Notes: generated by a model not told the origin, from the letters alone. A DNA stretch of 64,000 nt from Raphanus sativus (GCF_000801105.2 NC_079514.1:25832293-25896292); one strand, 5' to 3'; counted from the stretch's first letter, positions 23,000-33,694 are shown. A program made the numbers and translations.

Positions 23000-24393
23000 A
23001 CTCCCCAAGACTTACTCCTTTGCTTGTCCTCAAGCAAAAATAGTAGTCTTTGGAAAAGGTTTTAAAATAGTAGGAACTCAAAGATTCAATATATTGAAGT
23101 CATCACTCTATGGGTTTGCAATTCATGTCTAAACATCCTAATCACAGAAGTTCATCATGCCTTATCCTAGCTTAGCAACCAAACTCATCTAGTCAACAAC
23201 TTAGCCATTCTCATCCGACATTCCCCTCTACTAACATCACTTCTTAACATAAAATAAAAGTGCAGGCTTTACCTTGGGAGTATCGATCAAAGGACACATG
23301 GATTCAACTCAAACAAGTATCTGAACACACAGGTAGTCTTCTCTGATCCCTTTCTCCCCTCTTCTCTCTTCTCTGAATCTCTTATTAGTTTCAATTTCAA
23401 CAGGTTTCGATGCCACATAGGTCATCTAGTCCATCTCATTGACATTTGCATTGTAACTCATACATTTTTGGCAAAGTGTAGCGAATAATGGGGTTCGGTA
23501 CTCAACCTATCCCTCGTTTCCACAATGTGTGATCATCCTTGAGATTTAGAATACTGGGGTCGCAGGAAACACTCTTACCCCTCTGCCTCTCAAGAAATCA
23601 TTTCAATCTTTTATAACATAAACTTAGATCTCGAGATGCCGAAGAGAGAGAAGGAAGGGAACCAGAAACGCACAGACTTTTTACCTTCCAGACTTGTAGG
23701 AGGATTCCGATCCAGTGATTTCCAAGCCCCAAGACAAGCAAATAAGTCAGTATTAGTGTTGGAGGTCAGCTTTGGTTCCTTCAAACAATCTTAGCTAGTG
23801 AATATAGGTGACCGGTTGATCCACTTTAGCATCTTTAGTACTATCTGCAATCAGTAATCTAAAATGGTGCTAACGAGTGGTCAGACAATCAAATATAAAT
23901 CCATATCAATGTTCCTATTTAATACTTATAGGAAAAATTATTTTGAAAAACAATTTGAATAAAAACCATAATAAAAAACACATATTAGTAACCCAGACTT
24001 AAATTACACTGTCCCAGTGTAACACAGCCAGTGGTGAGGTAAATAAAATAAAACATAATAAATAAATATAACAAGTTAGAATGAATAAACCTGATCGACA
24101 AGATGTCGATTGATTCGTAGTGGTATACATCGATCGCTATTAATGGTCGTGTGGTGTCGAGCGATATGAATGGTGAGTGTCGGTCGATGGAATTATCATT
24201 CTACTTGGATCTAATAAAACTGTAAAATAAATCCAAAAAAATAAAAGCAAAAATGAAAAATAAAATAAAATAAAGAAAAATAAAAGAAAACCTAATAGTG
24301 GGTTGCCTCCCACTCAGCGTTTTGTTATAGTCATTTAGCTTGACTGTGGTAGGTGAGTGACTCTGGGGTGCAGAAACTGCTGATTGCAGGACA
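23000..24393 (-). other. B 3' untranslated region
   Basis: About 1.4 kb between B's third ORF and its 3' LTR: the 458-bp stub, then AT-rich sequence with poly-A/T runs around 24230-24300. The block 23457-24100 recurs in A at 30999-31640 and reversed in C at about 57780-58410. No ORF is supported. Confidence 0.75.
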
Positions 24394-25674
24394 TCAATCA
24401 TTAATCTTGTGTCTCCTACTATTGAACCATGTGGCGACGAAGCTTCTTGTTGCATCATCCGCTTGTAGTTGTTTCTTATCTATCTGGAGGACTGTATCCT
24501 GAAGTTTCCTCACAGAATTCTCAATGTATTCGATGTTGTCAACCTTCCTGTCGATGATCTGGTAGGTATGTACGGACAATAATTTCAGCTCACTCTGTAA
24601 TGCATCGATCCTGTCAAGAATAAACTGATATCGGTCTGCTAAAGACTCGGTGTCGATCGATGCGACGAGATGCGCGTCGGTCATTTCGCTGAGGGGTCTG
24701 TCAGTCGACTTAGAATCCACTGTGTCGATCGACTGTGAGCATTGTCCTTGGTACTGCAGAGCACGTATATTGCCCTTCATATGTCGAGTAATTCTGCAGA
24801 GGCTGTTAACTCGTTCGTTAACAGTGTAGTCAATGGTATCACAAGTCCCGGTGAGTCTCCTCTCCATAGCATCCATAGCCTCGTACAGCTCATCTTTAAG
24901 CTCATCAACTTCTGCTGTAGTGCATGCTTTTCTAGCTGGTGGTGGCTCGCTGTCGATCGATATTGGTATAGGCCTGTCAATCGATGAAAAAGTAGCATTC
25001 TTAGCTTGGTCATTCTGGCGAATTGTGTCCAACTCTTTCTGTAGAAGATCGATCCTCTTGCTTAACCATTCGACATTGTTGTTGAGAGGGCTGTATACGT
25101 CTCCAATCCGTGTATTGATGTAAGCAACCTCCCATTCATCTTTCTTAGGTGATGAACATTCTGGTCGGTCCATGGATGCAGTCTTGCCGATGTCGATCGA
25201 TGGTACTCGTACTCTGCCGGTCGATACTGGTGGCGTAGCCTCTTTCTCAAGCATGGTCAATATGTTTCCAAGCTCCACTCTTATCTCAGCCATATCATTC
25301 TGGAAGTCCTTGTAACTGACATCCAAAGGCTGGATAGTGTCTTCCACCAATGTGTTCATGTTTGCCTCAAGGTGTGCCTGAGCTCTCCATACATCAGTCA
25401 CCATATCATCTATCTCCTCTCTACTGTAGGGTACTGGTGGTGGTGTGTATGCATGGTAAGGGCGTGTGTATATTGGAAGGCGTAAGCAACCTCTGTGAAA
25501 AAGGGATGCTCTATCCAGAATTCTCTTTACTTGCTCCTTGGTAACATGGATGATCTCACCATCAACTCCTCTAGCATAGCCAAACTCATCTCTGTAGACA
25601 CCATATTCATCCTTAGCTTCCCACTTGAATCTCCTGGATTCATCAGTATTGAAGGCACGTCGCTCAAACTCCAA
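24394..25674 (-). CDS. B third ORF: SID-rich, coiled-coil extension of the polyprotein (426 aa)
   Basis: No RT, integrase or other enzyme domain is visible. Residues 22-57 hold a module, EYGVYRDEFGYARGVDGEII followed by a HVTKEQVKRIL helix, also present at the C-terminus of the upstream ORF (its residues 722-754). After it come Ser-Ile-Asp repeats and long charged helices with coiled-coil character. In A the corresponding frame (33694-33158) joins the module pair in one ORF, so this is probably the C-terminal part of one long gag-protease polyprotein, separated in B by a frame break near 25700-25770. Function unknown. Confidence 0.7.
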   Translation of the reverse strand: MEFERRAFNTDESRRFKWEAKDEYGVYRDEFGYARGVDGEIIHVTKEQVKRILDRASLFHRGCLRLPIYTRPYHAYTPPPVPYSREEIDDMVTDVWRAQAHLEANMNTLVEDTIQPLDVSYKDFQNDMAEIRVELGNILTMLEKEATPPVSTGRVRVPSIDIGKTASMDRPECSSPKKDEWEVAYINTRIGDVYSPLNNNVEWLSKRIDLLQKELDTIRQNDQAKNATFSSIDRPIPISIDSEPPPARKACTTAEVDELKDELYEAMDAMERRLTGTCDTIDYTVNERVNSLCRITRHMKGNIRALQYQGQCSQSIDTVDSKSTDRPLSEMTDAHLVASIDTESLADRYQFILDRIDALQSELKLLSVHTYQIIDRKVDNIEYIENSVRKLQDTVLQIDKKQLQADDATRSFVATWFNSRRHKIND

Positions 25675-25771
25675 TCGTTTGTCGGGCGATCTGACTCTTG
25701 GTCTGTCGATCGATCCGGGTTATCCGCCGTCGATCGATGGTGTTGAACCGATGTCGATCGATGGTGAATGT

Positions 25772-28156
25772 CTAGGTTGACCGAAATGTTGAGGAACTGT
25801 ATCCTCCCTTGGTGTTGTGGTTGTCCTGGACGTGAGCTAGGATGTCTGGATGGCTACGTTGCTGTGTGAACAGGTTTTCTGGTCCGTTAGCAACTTGGAG
25901 GATGTCTGCAATGTCCTCTCTGGTTATGTGCAGAACTCTTCCATCCATAGCTCTTGCATAGCCATCTGTGTTCCTGAAAATTCCAAATTCATCAGGTGTT
26001 AGTGAAACGTTCCTGATATCGTAAGGTTCATGAGATCGAGGTTGAGCTCTGTTGAAGGTGTCGATCGATGGGGATGTGGTGGTGGCGATCGATGGTGCAC
26101 GTCTAGCTGCACGGTTGGATCGATTGTACATGTTGTTGCAGTCCTCCATTGATAGGTTTCTGAATGCTGGAAGCTGCTGGGTAGAAGGTGAAAAGTTTTG
26201 AATTTTCGTGGCTTGAGTTGTCAACCTTTTATACCCATGTATTCCCCTAATCGGTGAAATTCTGATTTTGTCCTTCAAGTCGTCCGGGTTAATATCGATC
26301 GACGTGATACTAGCGATGTCGATCGATTGACGATTTCGTTTTGCTGGATGAAGTAGATAATCGATCGATGGTGGGCGTCTGATGTCGATCAATTTTGGGA
26401 ATCGAATTGCAAATCTGTCATTCTCCAAGTAATTTTTCCAAGCTCTCTCTTCCCAATAGTCTGCATCATGTTCTTCACTGTGGTCTCCATTGTGTGAAGA
26501 GGTGGCTATGTCTACTGCAAAACTCTCATGAAATCCGCTATTTGCCCAACTCCTTACTGAGTAATCATCTTCCTTTCGGCTGGGTGGGATGGCGAAATTT
26601 GGGTAGCAATGATCTGGTAGATTGAGTTCATCATCTGGTGGGTCTCTGTCGATCGATGATCCATATTTGTTGCCTATCTCCTCTGACTTGCAAGTGTCGA
26701 TCGATGATGTTAAAGTACTGTCGATCGATCCCGAGTACTCTGTCTCGTACTCGACTTCACAATGACAAACTGCGATGATACCAGTATCATCTTCCTTTAC
26801 CACTGATTTGGCTGGTGGTTTGTCAAGCTTGACATGGTCGTAGTGGATCTCTGGATCTATCATAGTCAAGCACATCATGTTGGTGTTCATGTCACATATG
26901 GCTCCTACTGTAGCCATAAATGCTCTTCCAAGTAAAAGGGAAGAGTTCCAATTTAGCTTGATGTCTAGGACATGAAAATCCACAGGGACGATAGCATCAC
27001 CAATATGTACCTCCAGGTCTCTGATGAAGCCTCCAGAATTTATCTGAGAGTAATCCACGAAAGTAAAGATCTCTGGTGAAGGCTCTACTTGCAGGCCTAG
27101 ATGGTCTGCCATGACCTTTGGTAAGATGCTGACTGATGAACCAGTGTCACATAGTGCATAAGGAAATTCAATCTTTTGTACCACACAGGGTATTGCACAC
27201 TTCCCAGGATCACTCTTCTTTGGCAAAGTAATCCTTTTCCTCATATCTTCTCTGACATTGTCAAACCTTCTCCTAATGTCAGTTTCAGTCTCCCTTGTTT
27301 CTCTGAAGAACATCCACAATCTGCTTGTGAAATAAACCTCCTCAAAAGGTTTCTCTGGTGGGATTCCGATAACTCTCTTAGTGAAACCATCAATCTCCTT
27401 TGCATTAGCTTCCCTCTTAAGGTTCTTAGAAATCTTCTCCTTCCTACTCCTTAACCTTCTTCCTTCAGTTCCCTCTGATGTAGGTGTAGTGTCTGAAGGG
27501 TTACCAGTGATTTCGGTAGGGTTAGCCTGTGGTTTCGGTGTGGGTCTGAGTGCATTGATTCGGTTGCTGTCTATAGATGGTAGTTGCACTCGGTATGTGA
27601 GAGGTATGTGTCGATCGATAGTTGGAGAAAAGGGTCGATCGATACGGTTCTCGTCTTTGTGTCGATCGATGAGTGGCTCGTCTCGTCGTTCGATATCTTC
27701 GTAGGTGTGGGTGGGTGGGTATGGATGAGAAGCCGTGAATTCAGCATGTGTCAATATCCTAACCGCGTTGCAATCTGCAATCGTATCCGGGAATGACATC
27801 GTCGATGTCGATCGATGTGGACTAGTTGGTGTCGATCGACACCATTGTGATCCACCGAGACTTAGTGAACTTTCCACTTCAAAGTCTCCTTCTTGTAGCT
27901 TCTCTTGTTTCACCACTTGCCAGAAGTCCTCATCTATGATAGCATTGACGTGGTGTTTCCTATTACCTTCCCCTACTTCCTTAGAAGTTCCAATCCTCCT
28001 GATAGAGTCTTCAGTCTGGAAGATCTGTGTCTCAAGTTTCTTGACTTGAGTGCAAATGGTGTCTATCCTAGTAGTGAGATTGTTGAAGACAGAATCAGTC
28101 TTCCCATTGAAGTCTACTGTAAGCTTCTGCTGACCTTTTAGAACTCTATCAATCAT
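25772..28156 (-). CDS. B protease-containing polyprotein segment (794 aa)
   Basis: A long minus-strand ORF continuing from gag after a break at 28157-28265. Residues about 110-250 are Ser/Pro/Thr-rich with many SID motifs. Residues about 320-430 form a retropepsin-like domain: FPYALCDTGSSVSILPK with catalytic Asp at residue 337, followed by LLLGRAFMATVGA. Beyond it are acidic and SID-rich stretches, and then residues 722-754 carry the DEFGIFR..DGYARAMDG module. RT does not follow. The protein would release gag products. It may once have been continuous with 28266-29531 and 24394-25674. Confidence 0.82.
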   Translation of the reverse strand: MIDRVLKGQQKLTVDFNGKTDSVFNNLTTRIDTICTQVKKLETQIFQTEDSIRRIGTSKEVGEGNRKHHVNAIIDEDFWQVVKQEKLQEGDFEVESSLSLGGSQWCRSTPTSPHRSTSTMSFPDTIADCNAVRILTHAEFTASHPYPPTHTYEDIERRDEPLIDRHKDENRIDRPFSPTIDRHIPLTYRVQLPSIDSNRINALRPTPKPQANPTEITGNPSDTTPTSEGTEGRRLRSRKEKISKNLKREANAKEIDGFTKRVIGIPPEKPFEEVYFTSRLWMFFRETRETETDIRRRFDNVREDMRKRITLPKKSDPGKCAIPCVVQKIEFPYALCDTGSSVSILPKVMADHLGLQVEPSPEIFTFVDYSQINSGGFIRDLEVHIGDAIVPVDFHVLDIKLNWNSSLLLGRAFMATVGAICDMNTNMMCLTMIDPEIHYDHVKLDKPPAKSVVKEDDTGIIAVCHCEVEYETEYSGSIDSTLTSSIDTCKSEEIGNKYGSSIDRDPPDDELNLPDHCYPNFAIPPSRKEDDYSVRSWANSGFHESFAVDIATSSHNGDHSEEHDADYWEERAWKNYLENDRFAIRFPKLIDIRRPPSIDYLLHPAKRNRQSIDIASITSIDINPDDLKDKIRISPIRGIHGYKRLTTQATKIQNFSPSTQQLPAFRNLSMEDCNNMYNRSNRAARRAPSIATTTSPSIDTFNRAQPRSHEPYDIRNVSLTPDEFGIFRNTDGYARAMDGRVLHITREDIADILQVANGPENLFTQQRSHPDILAHVQDNHNTKGGYSSSTFRST

Positions 28157-28265
28157 GGCATCAAACTTACTCTCCTGGGTGGGTGGCGGTGGGTTTTGGT
28201 AAGCTGAGTTGCCGTAGTTCCTTGTGTTGGTGAAGGGTTTCTGATACTGTGACCTCTAGTTGTAG

Positions 28266-29531
28266 TTACTCTTCTGACCACTGCCAAAAAAAGTTTATGT
28301 TTCCACTTTGGTTTCCATATCTCTGAAATCCAGTACCTTCAATGTAGTTCACATCTTCCTCTGTATCATCCTCTCTAGCCTCTCCTTCTTCAGCTGAGCA
28401 GACTGGCTGCCCCAAAAATGCATGTAAAGCATCTATCTTGGCTCTGACTTCATTCATCTGGTCTTCCCCGATGGCTGCAACCGATTTCTTCTTGTCAGAG
28501 TCAGTGTTCTTGGTGCTGCTGCTGTTGGCTAGGTTCTCAATAAGTCTCACAGCCTCTATTGGATTCCTAGTGTTGAAGTTCCCCTCACTAGCAGTATCAA
28601 GAGCAATCTGATACCTTAAGGCGATACCTCTGTAGAAAGTGCTTAGCAGCTGCACTTCATTGTATCCATGGTGTGGACAGTCTCGCTGGAAGAACTTGAA
28701 TCTGATCCACGTGTCTTTAAAAGCCTCACTAGGCTTTTGCGCGAAAGTGGCGATTTTGCTTCTTAAGTCTTCAGCGCGTGCCTCATCAAAGAAATTACGC
28801 ACGAAGGCGTTTTTGATGTCGGTCCAGGATGTCAGTGATCTTGTAGGTAGCTGCTTGAGCCAGTGCGAAGCTTCTCCAATCACTGAGTATTTGAAGAGCT
28901 TGCAGAGTAGGTAGTCCTCAGAGACTCCATCCATACGAATAGCAGTGATAAGATCCTCGAACCTCTCCAGATGGTCCATAGGATGCTCGTGTGATAGCCC
29001 ATAATAAGGTATCTGAGACACGAGAGAGTAGTACTGAGGCTTGAGCTCGAAGTTCGGCTTCTGAATTTCTGGAAGTCGAATAGCTGATCTGTTGGTGTAG
29101 TACTCGTCTGGACGGTTATAGTCTGCCAACGATCGTGTTTGAGCTTCTCCTAGAGCCTCAGCTTCAGGTTCAGGGATTATGTTTCCCTGTGCATCTAGCT
29201 TCTGACCTGTTGCATTACGCAGATGATCATCTTGGTCATACAGGTTTCCATTCTCGCCCTGCGTGAGAATAACAATCGCTACCATGCTTCGCGGAGTAGT
29301 GTCGATCGATATACGGTTAGAAGTATCGAACGATGTGGATCGGCGAACGGTATCGGTCGACGGTGTTGTCTGAGTGTCGGTCGACTGTTGAACGTGAGTA
29401 TCAGTCGGCGGTAATGCGGTTCTGTCGATCGATGCGGGGCGTAGGTCTTTGCGGATTGAACGTTCAAAGTGTGCAGGATCTTCTGAGAATAATAGTTGAT
29501 TTCCCCTGTTGCTTCTGGTACTGCTGGGCAT
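28266..29531 (-). CDS. B gag, Athila-type (about 421 aa)
   Basis: The start is taken at the ATG at 29531 (MPSSTRSNRG) because the same start is kept in A (37259). The frame stays open upstream to 29618 without similarity. Residues 1-110 are Ser/Thr/Arg-rich with SID/STD motifs. Residues about 140-330 are the gag capsid-like domain: FELKPQYYSLVSQIPY, HPMDHLERFEDL, GEASHWLKQLP, FFDEARAEDLRSKIATF, FQRDCPHHGY. A run of seven A's on the plus strand near 28286, six in A, shifts the frame, so the ORF stops early at 28266 before joining the protease segment. Z2 has the same domain order. Confidence 0.85.
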   Translation of the reverse strand: MPSSTRSNRGNQLLFSEDPAHFERSIRKDLRPASIDRTALPPTDTHVQQSTDTQTTPSTDTVRRSTSFDTSNRISIDTTPRSMVAIVILTQGENGNLYDQDDHLRNATGQKLDAQGNIIPEPEAEALGEAQTRSLADYNRPDEYYTNRSAIRLPEIQKPNFELKPQYYSLVSQIPYYGLSHEHPMDHLERFEDLITAIRMDGVSEDYLLCKLFKYSVIGEASHWLKQLPTRSLTSWTDIKNAFVRNFFDEARAEDLRSKIATFAQKPSEAFKDTWIRFKFFQRDCPHHGYNEVQLLSTFYRGIALRYQIALDTASEGNFNTRNPIEAVRLIENLANSSSTKNTDSDKKKSVAAIGEDQMNEVRAKIDALHAFLGQPVCSAEEGEAREDDTEEDVNYIEGTGFQRYGNQSGNINFFWQWSEE

Positions 29532-29623
29532 GTACCTGAAAAGACAAGAAAAATTTAAATCAGAAAGGGGGTAAAAGAATAACCTAAGATTAATAAGATT
29601 AAATCTAATGGCGATCAAAGCTC

Positions 29624-29643
29624 TCCGGCAACGGCGCCAAATT
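29624..29643 (-). other. B primer-binding site
   Basis: Minus strand AATTTGGCGCCGTTGCCGGA, immediately inside the LTR end at 29644. The same block borders A's LTR (37352-37371) and, diverged, Z2's LTR (63060). Confidence 0.85.
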
Positions 29644-30994
29644 TGATAGTGCTCAAATTACCCAGTAGAGCTTACTCTCTCAAATAAGAGGTACATCTAT
29701 AGTACTTCGGGATCGAATCACGAGGAGCTAGGGAATCAATTAAATAAAATCTACTAATCAATCCTAGGCAAGGTTGGTTTATATGATAGAAATAAAAATA
29801 ACAATTCCTAAAATGAGCAAGGTAGTTGCTCTAACTAACAATATGATGGGTTGTTTAAATTTGATAAAGAGTGCTAGACATAGGGTTTCTATTCAGGAAT
29901 GGAGATTATAATATCTATAAATGCTTTAACAAGTTGCTTGCATGATACTATAGATCTCAGCCGCTTAACTCAAGTGAAGTGTCACTGCTTAAAATATCTA
30001 GATCTCTGGCCACACATTTCGCATGATGACACAGAAAAAGAGTCGGTCGATATCTTTTTGAGATATCGAGCGATACACCTTTCGCAGCGCCGATCGATTC
30101 ACCTGTCGGGATATCGATCGACGGCTTCTATATCTGCCTAGGCGCGAGCCGAATATGACCACAAGGTCTCAAGGAGGAACTGTCGTTCTTCTCAACAGGA
30201 GACAGGCAAGCTCAAATGGATAATTCAAGATAATCAAAGATCCTAGTGATCTATGTTCTAGTTAGCTAATCTAAAACAAGCATAGGGTGCAATCCATTTG
30301 ATGAGTATCACAACTTAGCAATTATAGTTTGGGGCTAATCCCACAAACCTATTTGAACCCTAGATCTAACAAGTAGACTACTCAGACATAGCTAAGCAAT
30401 TCATAACAATAGATAGATGAAAGAATTGCATATATAGAATAAGTAGAAATATAAAAGGAGACGAGAAATCTCTCCAATCTCTCAAACAAATAAAACTCTA
30501 GTCTCTCTCTCACACTCTCTGCTTTGAAGGTTGTTAAAAGCTTGCTTCTTTCGAAGGTTGCCGTCAAAAGACACTTAGCAGGAATATTTAAGCATTTCCA
30601 TTAGGTTAAAAACTCGTCAGGGGCAATCTCGTAATTTTGTGAAGTCTTGGTGAAGTAGTCGGCTAAACCATTTCGTCCTCGATATCGATCGACAACACTG
30701 GATGTGTATCGATCGATTATAACTTCTAGTACGCGGATCTTCTCAGCTACATCGATCGACAACTCAGGATGAGTATCGATCGATTATAATCGCAATATTG
30801 ACTTCCGACTTAGTCTTGAATGGTCAATTCAGGTGTATCATCTCTTGCACTCCAAAATGCTCCAAAAACATCACTTTTCTCACAAAATGCTCCTGAACCT
30901 GAAAAACATACCTAACAGGCTAGAAAACAGATTAAATATATAATAAAATACTAGTATACCATGGTTAAAAACGGGTAAAATCCATGGTATATCA
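29644..30994 (-). repeat. LTR6, B 5' LTR
   Basis: 1351 bp. One side is the primer-binding site, the other GTAACTCATACAATTTTGG, which is A's 3' UTR resuming exactly at the GTAAC target. It carries the same octamers and the 10-bp terminal hairpin as the array LTRs. Confidence 0.9.
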
Positions 30995-31747
30995 GTAACT
31001 CATACAATTTTGGCAAAGTGTAGCGAATAATGGGGTTTGGTACTCAACATATCCTCGTTTCCATAATGTGTGATCATCCTTGAGATTTAGAATACTGGGG
31101 TCGCATGAGACACTCCTACCCTCTGCCTCTCAAGAAATCATTTCAATCTTTTATAACATAAACTTAGATCTTGAGACGCTGAAGAGACAGGAGGAAGGGA
31201 ACCAGAAACACACAGACTTTTTACCTTCCAGACTTGTAAGAGGATTCCGATCCAGTGATTTCCAAGCCCCAAGACAAGCAAATAAGTCAGTATTAGTGTT
31301 GGAGGTCAGCTTTGGTTCTTCAAACAATCTTAGCTAGTGAATATAGATGACAGGTTGATCTACTTTAGCATCTTTAGTACTATCTGCAATCAGTAATCTA
31401 GAATGGTGCTAAAGAGTGGTCAGACAATCAAATATAAATCTATATCAATGTTCCTATTTAATACTTATGCGAAAAATAATTTTGAAAAACAATTTGAATA
31501 AAAACCAAAATAAAAAAACACATATTAGTAAACTCCCCCCCAGACTTAAATTACACTGTCCCAATGTAACACAGCCGGTGGTGAGGTAAATAAAATAAAT
31601 CATAATTAATAAATATAACAAGTTAGAATGAATAAACATGATCGACAAGGTGTCGATCGATTCTTAGTGGTATACGTTGATCGTTAGTAATGGTCGTGTG
31701 GTGTCGAGCCATATGAATGGTAAATGTCGGTCGACGGAGTCATCATT
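30995..31747 (-). other. A 3' UTR resuming beyond B
   Basis: Begins with the target duplication GTAAC and continues collinearly with B's 23452-24200. AT-rich with long A/T runs; no supported ORF. A C-run (31534-31540) precedes CAGACTTAAATT, a purine-rich motif on the minus strand that resembles but is not the terminal polypurine tract. Confidence 0.75.
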
Positions 31748-33694
31748 CTACTCGGATCTTATAAAAAACTGCAAAATAAATCCGAAAAATAAAAGCAAAA
31801 ATGAAAAATAAATAAAATAAAGAAAAATAAAAGAAAACCTAATAGTGGGTTGTCTCCCACTCAGCGCTTTGTTATAGTCATTTAGCTTGACTGTGGTAGG
31901 TGAGTGACTCATGGGGTGCAGTGGGGGTTGTTGTTTGCCGGTGGGCAAACATTTCCCTCATCTTTGGACTCAGCAGCAGTGAAGCTTCTTGTGGCATCAT
32001 CTGAGCCTGTTCTTCTAGGATATATCTTTGCTAAATCTGCTTTGATGACTTGCAATCTTCTGTCCAAATTCTCCATGTCTAACTGATGCTGATAGAAATC
32101 AAATCTTGAATGCTCAGGTAGTTCTTCATGTTGTTCGTTTTCGTGCTGGTCTTGAATCTGTTGATCTTGATCTGCCAAGGATTATGTATCGATTGATGCT
32201 ACAACTTGGGCGTCGGTCGTTTCGCTGGGAGTTCTGTCGGTCGACTCAGTATCAACCGTGTCGATCGATTCTGAACGTAGGCCTTGGTACTCAAGATTTC
32301 TCTGCATGCTGCGTATCTCATTCTTCAATAGACCAGTAGCTCTGCAAAGGTTGGCCACTCTTTCGTTGAGAGTGTCGTCAATGTCATCACTTCTTTCGTT
32401 GAGTCTTTCCTCCATAGAATTCATAGCTTCGTACAGCTCATCTTTGATCTCATCAACTTCTGCTGTAGTGCATGCTCTCTTCGCTGGTGGTGGCTCGATG
32501 TCGATCGATATTGGTCTAGGTCTATCGATCAATGTTGCGTTTCTGTCACGAAGACCAAGATGATCTTGAACTATGCTCATGTCTTGTTGTAGCTTGTTCA
32601 GCTACTGTGATAGTGTGTCTTGGAATCGCAGGATAGGTGAACTGAAATTTTCATGCTTCTTCACGTATGCTTTCATCCTATCTTCCAGTGCTGCGAACCT
32701 TGTGTCGATCGACGGTGAAGATTGTGTGTCGATCGATGAAAAAGTAGCATTCTTGGCTTGATCTTTCTTGCGAATTGATGCTAGCTCTTTCTGTAGAAGA
32801 TCGATCCTCTTGCTTAACCATTCGACATTGTTGTTGAGAGGGCTGTAGACGTCTCCAATCCGTAGCAATCTCCCATTCATCTTTCTTAGGTGATGAACAT
32901 TCTGGTCGGTCCTTGGATGTAGTCTTGCCGATGTCGATCGATGGTGAAGGTACTCTGTCGGTCGATACTGGTGGCGTAGCATCCTTCTCAAACATGGTTA
33001 GTATGTTTTCAAGCTCTACTCTTATCTCAGCAATATCATTCTGGAAATCCTTGTAGCTGACATCCAAAGGCTGGAAAGTGTCTTTCACCAATGTGTGCAT
33101 GTTTGCCTCAAGGTGTGCCTGAGCTCTCCATACATCAGTCACCATATCATCTATCTCCTATCTACTGTAGGGTAATGGTGGTGGTATGTATGCATGGTAA
33201 GGGTGTGTGTGTACTGGAAGGCGTAAGCAACCTCTGTGAAAAAGAGATGCTCTATCCAGAATTCTCTTTACTTGCTCCTTGGTAACATGGATGATTTCAC
33301 CATCAAATCCTCTAGCATAGCCAAACTCATCTCTGTAGACACCATATTCATCCTTTGCTTCCCATTTGAATCTCCTGGATCCACCAGTATTGAAGGCACG
33401 TCGTCCAAACTCCAATCGTCTGTCGGACGATCTGACTCTTGGTCTGTCGATCGATCCGGGATATCCGCCGTCGATCGATGGTGATGAAACGATGTCGATC
33501 GATGGTGAACTCCTGGGTTGACCGAAGTGTTGAGGAACTGTATCCTCCCTTGTGTTGACCTGGTGGTTATCCTGGACGTGAGCTAGGATGTCTGGATGGC
33601 CATGTTCCTGTGTGAACAGGTTTTCTGGTCCATTAGCTACTTGGAGGATGCATGCTATGTCTTCTCTGGTTATGTGTAGAACTCTTTCATCCAT
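31748..33694 (-). pseudogene. A polyprotein C-terminal region, broken
   Basis: Minus-strand fragments (33694-33158, 33145-32678, 32991-32602, 32580-32182, 32178-31909, 31948-31748) corresponding to B's third ORF and the end of its second. The first fragment carries both the end of one ITRED-type helix and the complete EYGVYRDEFGYARGFDG module, showing that the two were once in one frame. SID motifs and coiled-coil-like stretches follow. Several frame breaks and one divergent end (ESKDEG in place of the B terminus) are present. No enzyme domain. Confidence 0.78.

Larger units (their letters stand above)
14438..23456 (-). repeat. Tandem array of LTR + 458-bp 3' stub, five units of about 1.8 kb
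   Basis: LTRs start at 14438, 16229, 18036, 19844 and 21653, so the spacing is 1791, 1807, 1808 and 1809 bp. Each LTR is followed by the same stub of about 458 bp: reversed polypurine tract through to TTGCATTGTAAC (variants GTAAT, GTACC). After the fifth stub the sequence runs on into the B body as GTAACTCATAC. Units 3 and 4 are nearly identical: their LTRs are both 1351 bp, and about six differences were found by eye. This fits unequal crossing-over seeded by B's insertion into A's stub. Confidence 0.9.
16229..30994 (-). mobile_element. B, second Athila-type element inserted in A, left end amplified
   Basis: B's right boundary (5' LTR end on minus) is at 30994, followed by GTAAC (30995-30999). 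The left boundaries of the repeated LTRs are preceded by GTAAC (18031-18035, 19839-19843) or GTAAT (16224-16228). In the uninterrupted stub of B itself the same bases read GTAACTCATAC, so GTAAC is the target duplication. Contents on minus: LTR6 (30994-29644), primer-binding site, gag (29531-28266), protease polyprotein (28156-25772), third ORF (25674-24394), 3' UTR, then LTR5 and the tandem LTRs. No RT or integrase. Confidence 0.85.

Noticed and set aside
14438..23456. Independent insertion of five separate solo LTRs
   Set aside because: All junctions are at the same bases (GTAAC or one-base variants) and the same stub follows each LTR, which needs tandem duplication rather than separate insertions.
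27176..27704. Plus-strand ORFs opposite B and A polyproteins
   Set aside because: They are shadows of the long minus-strand frames, with no domain and no conserved start.
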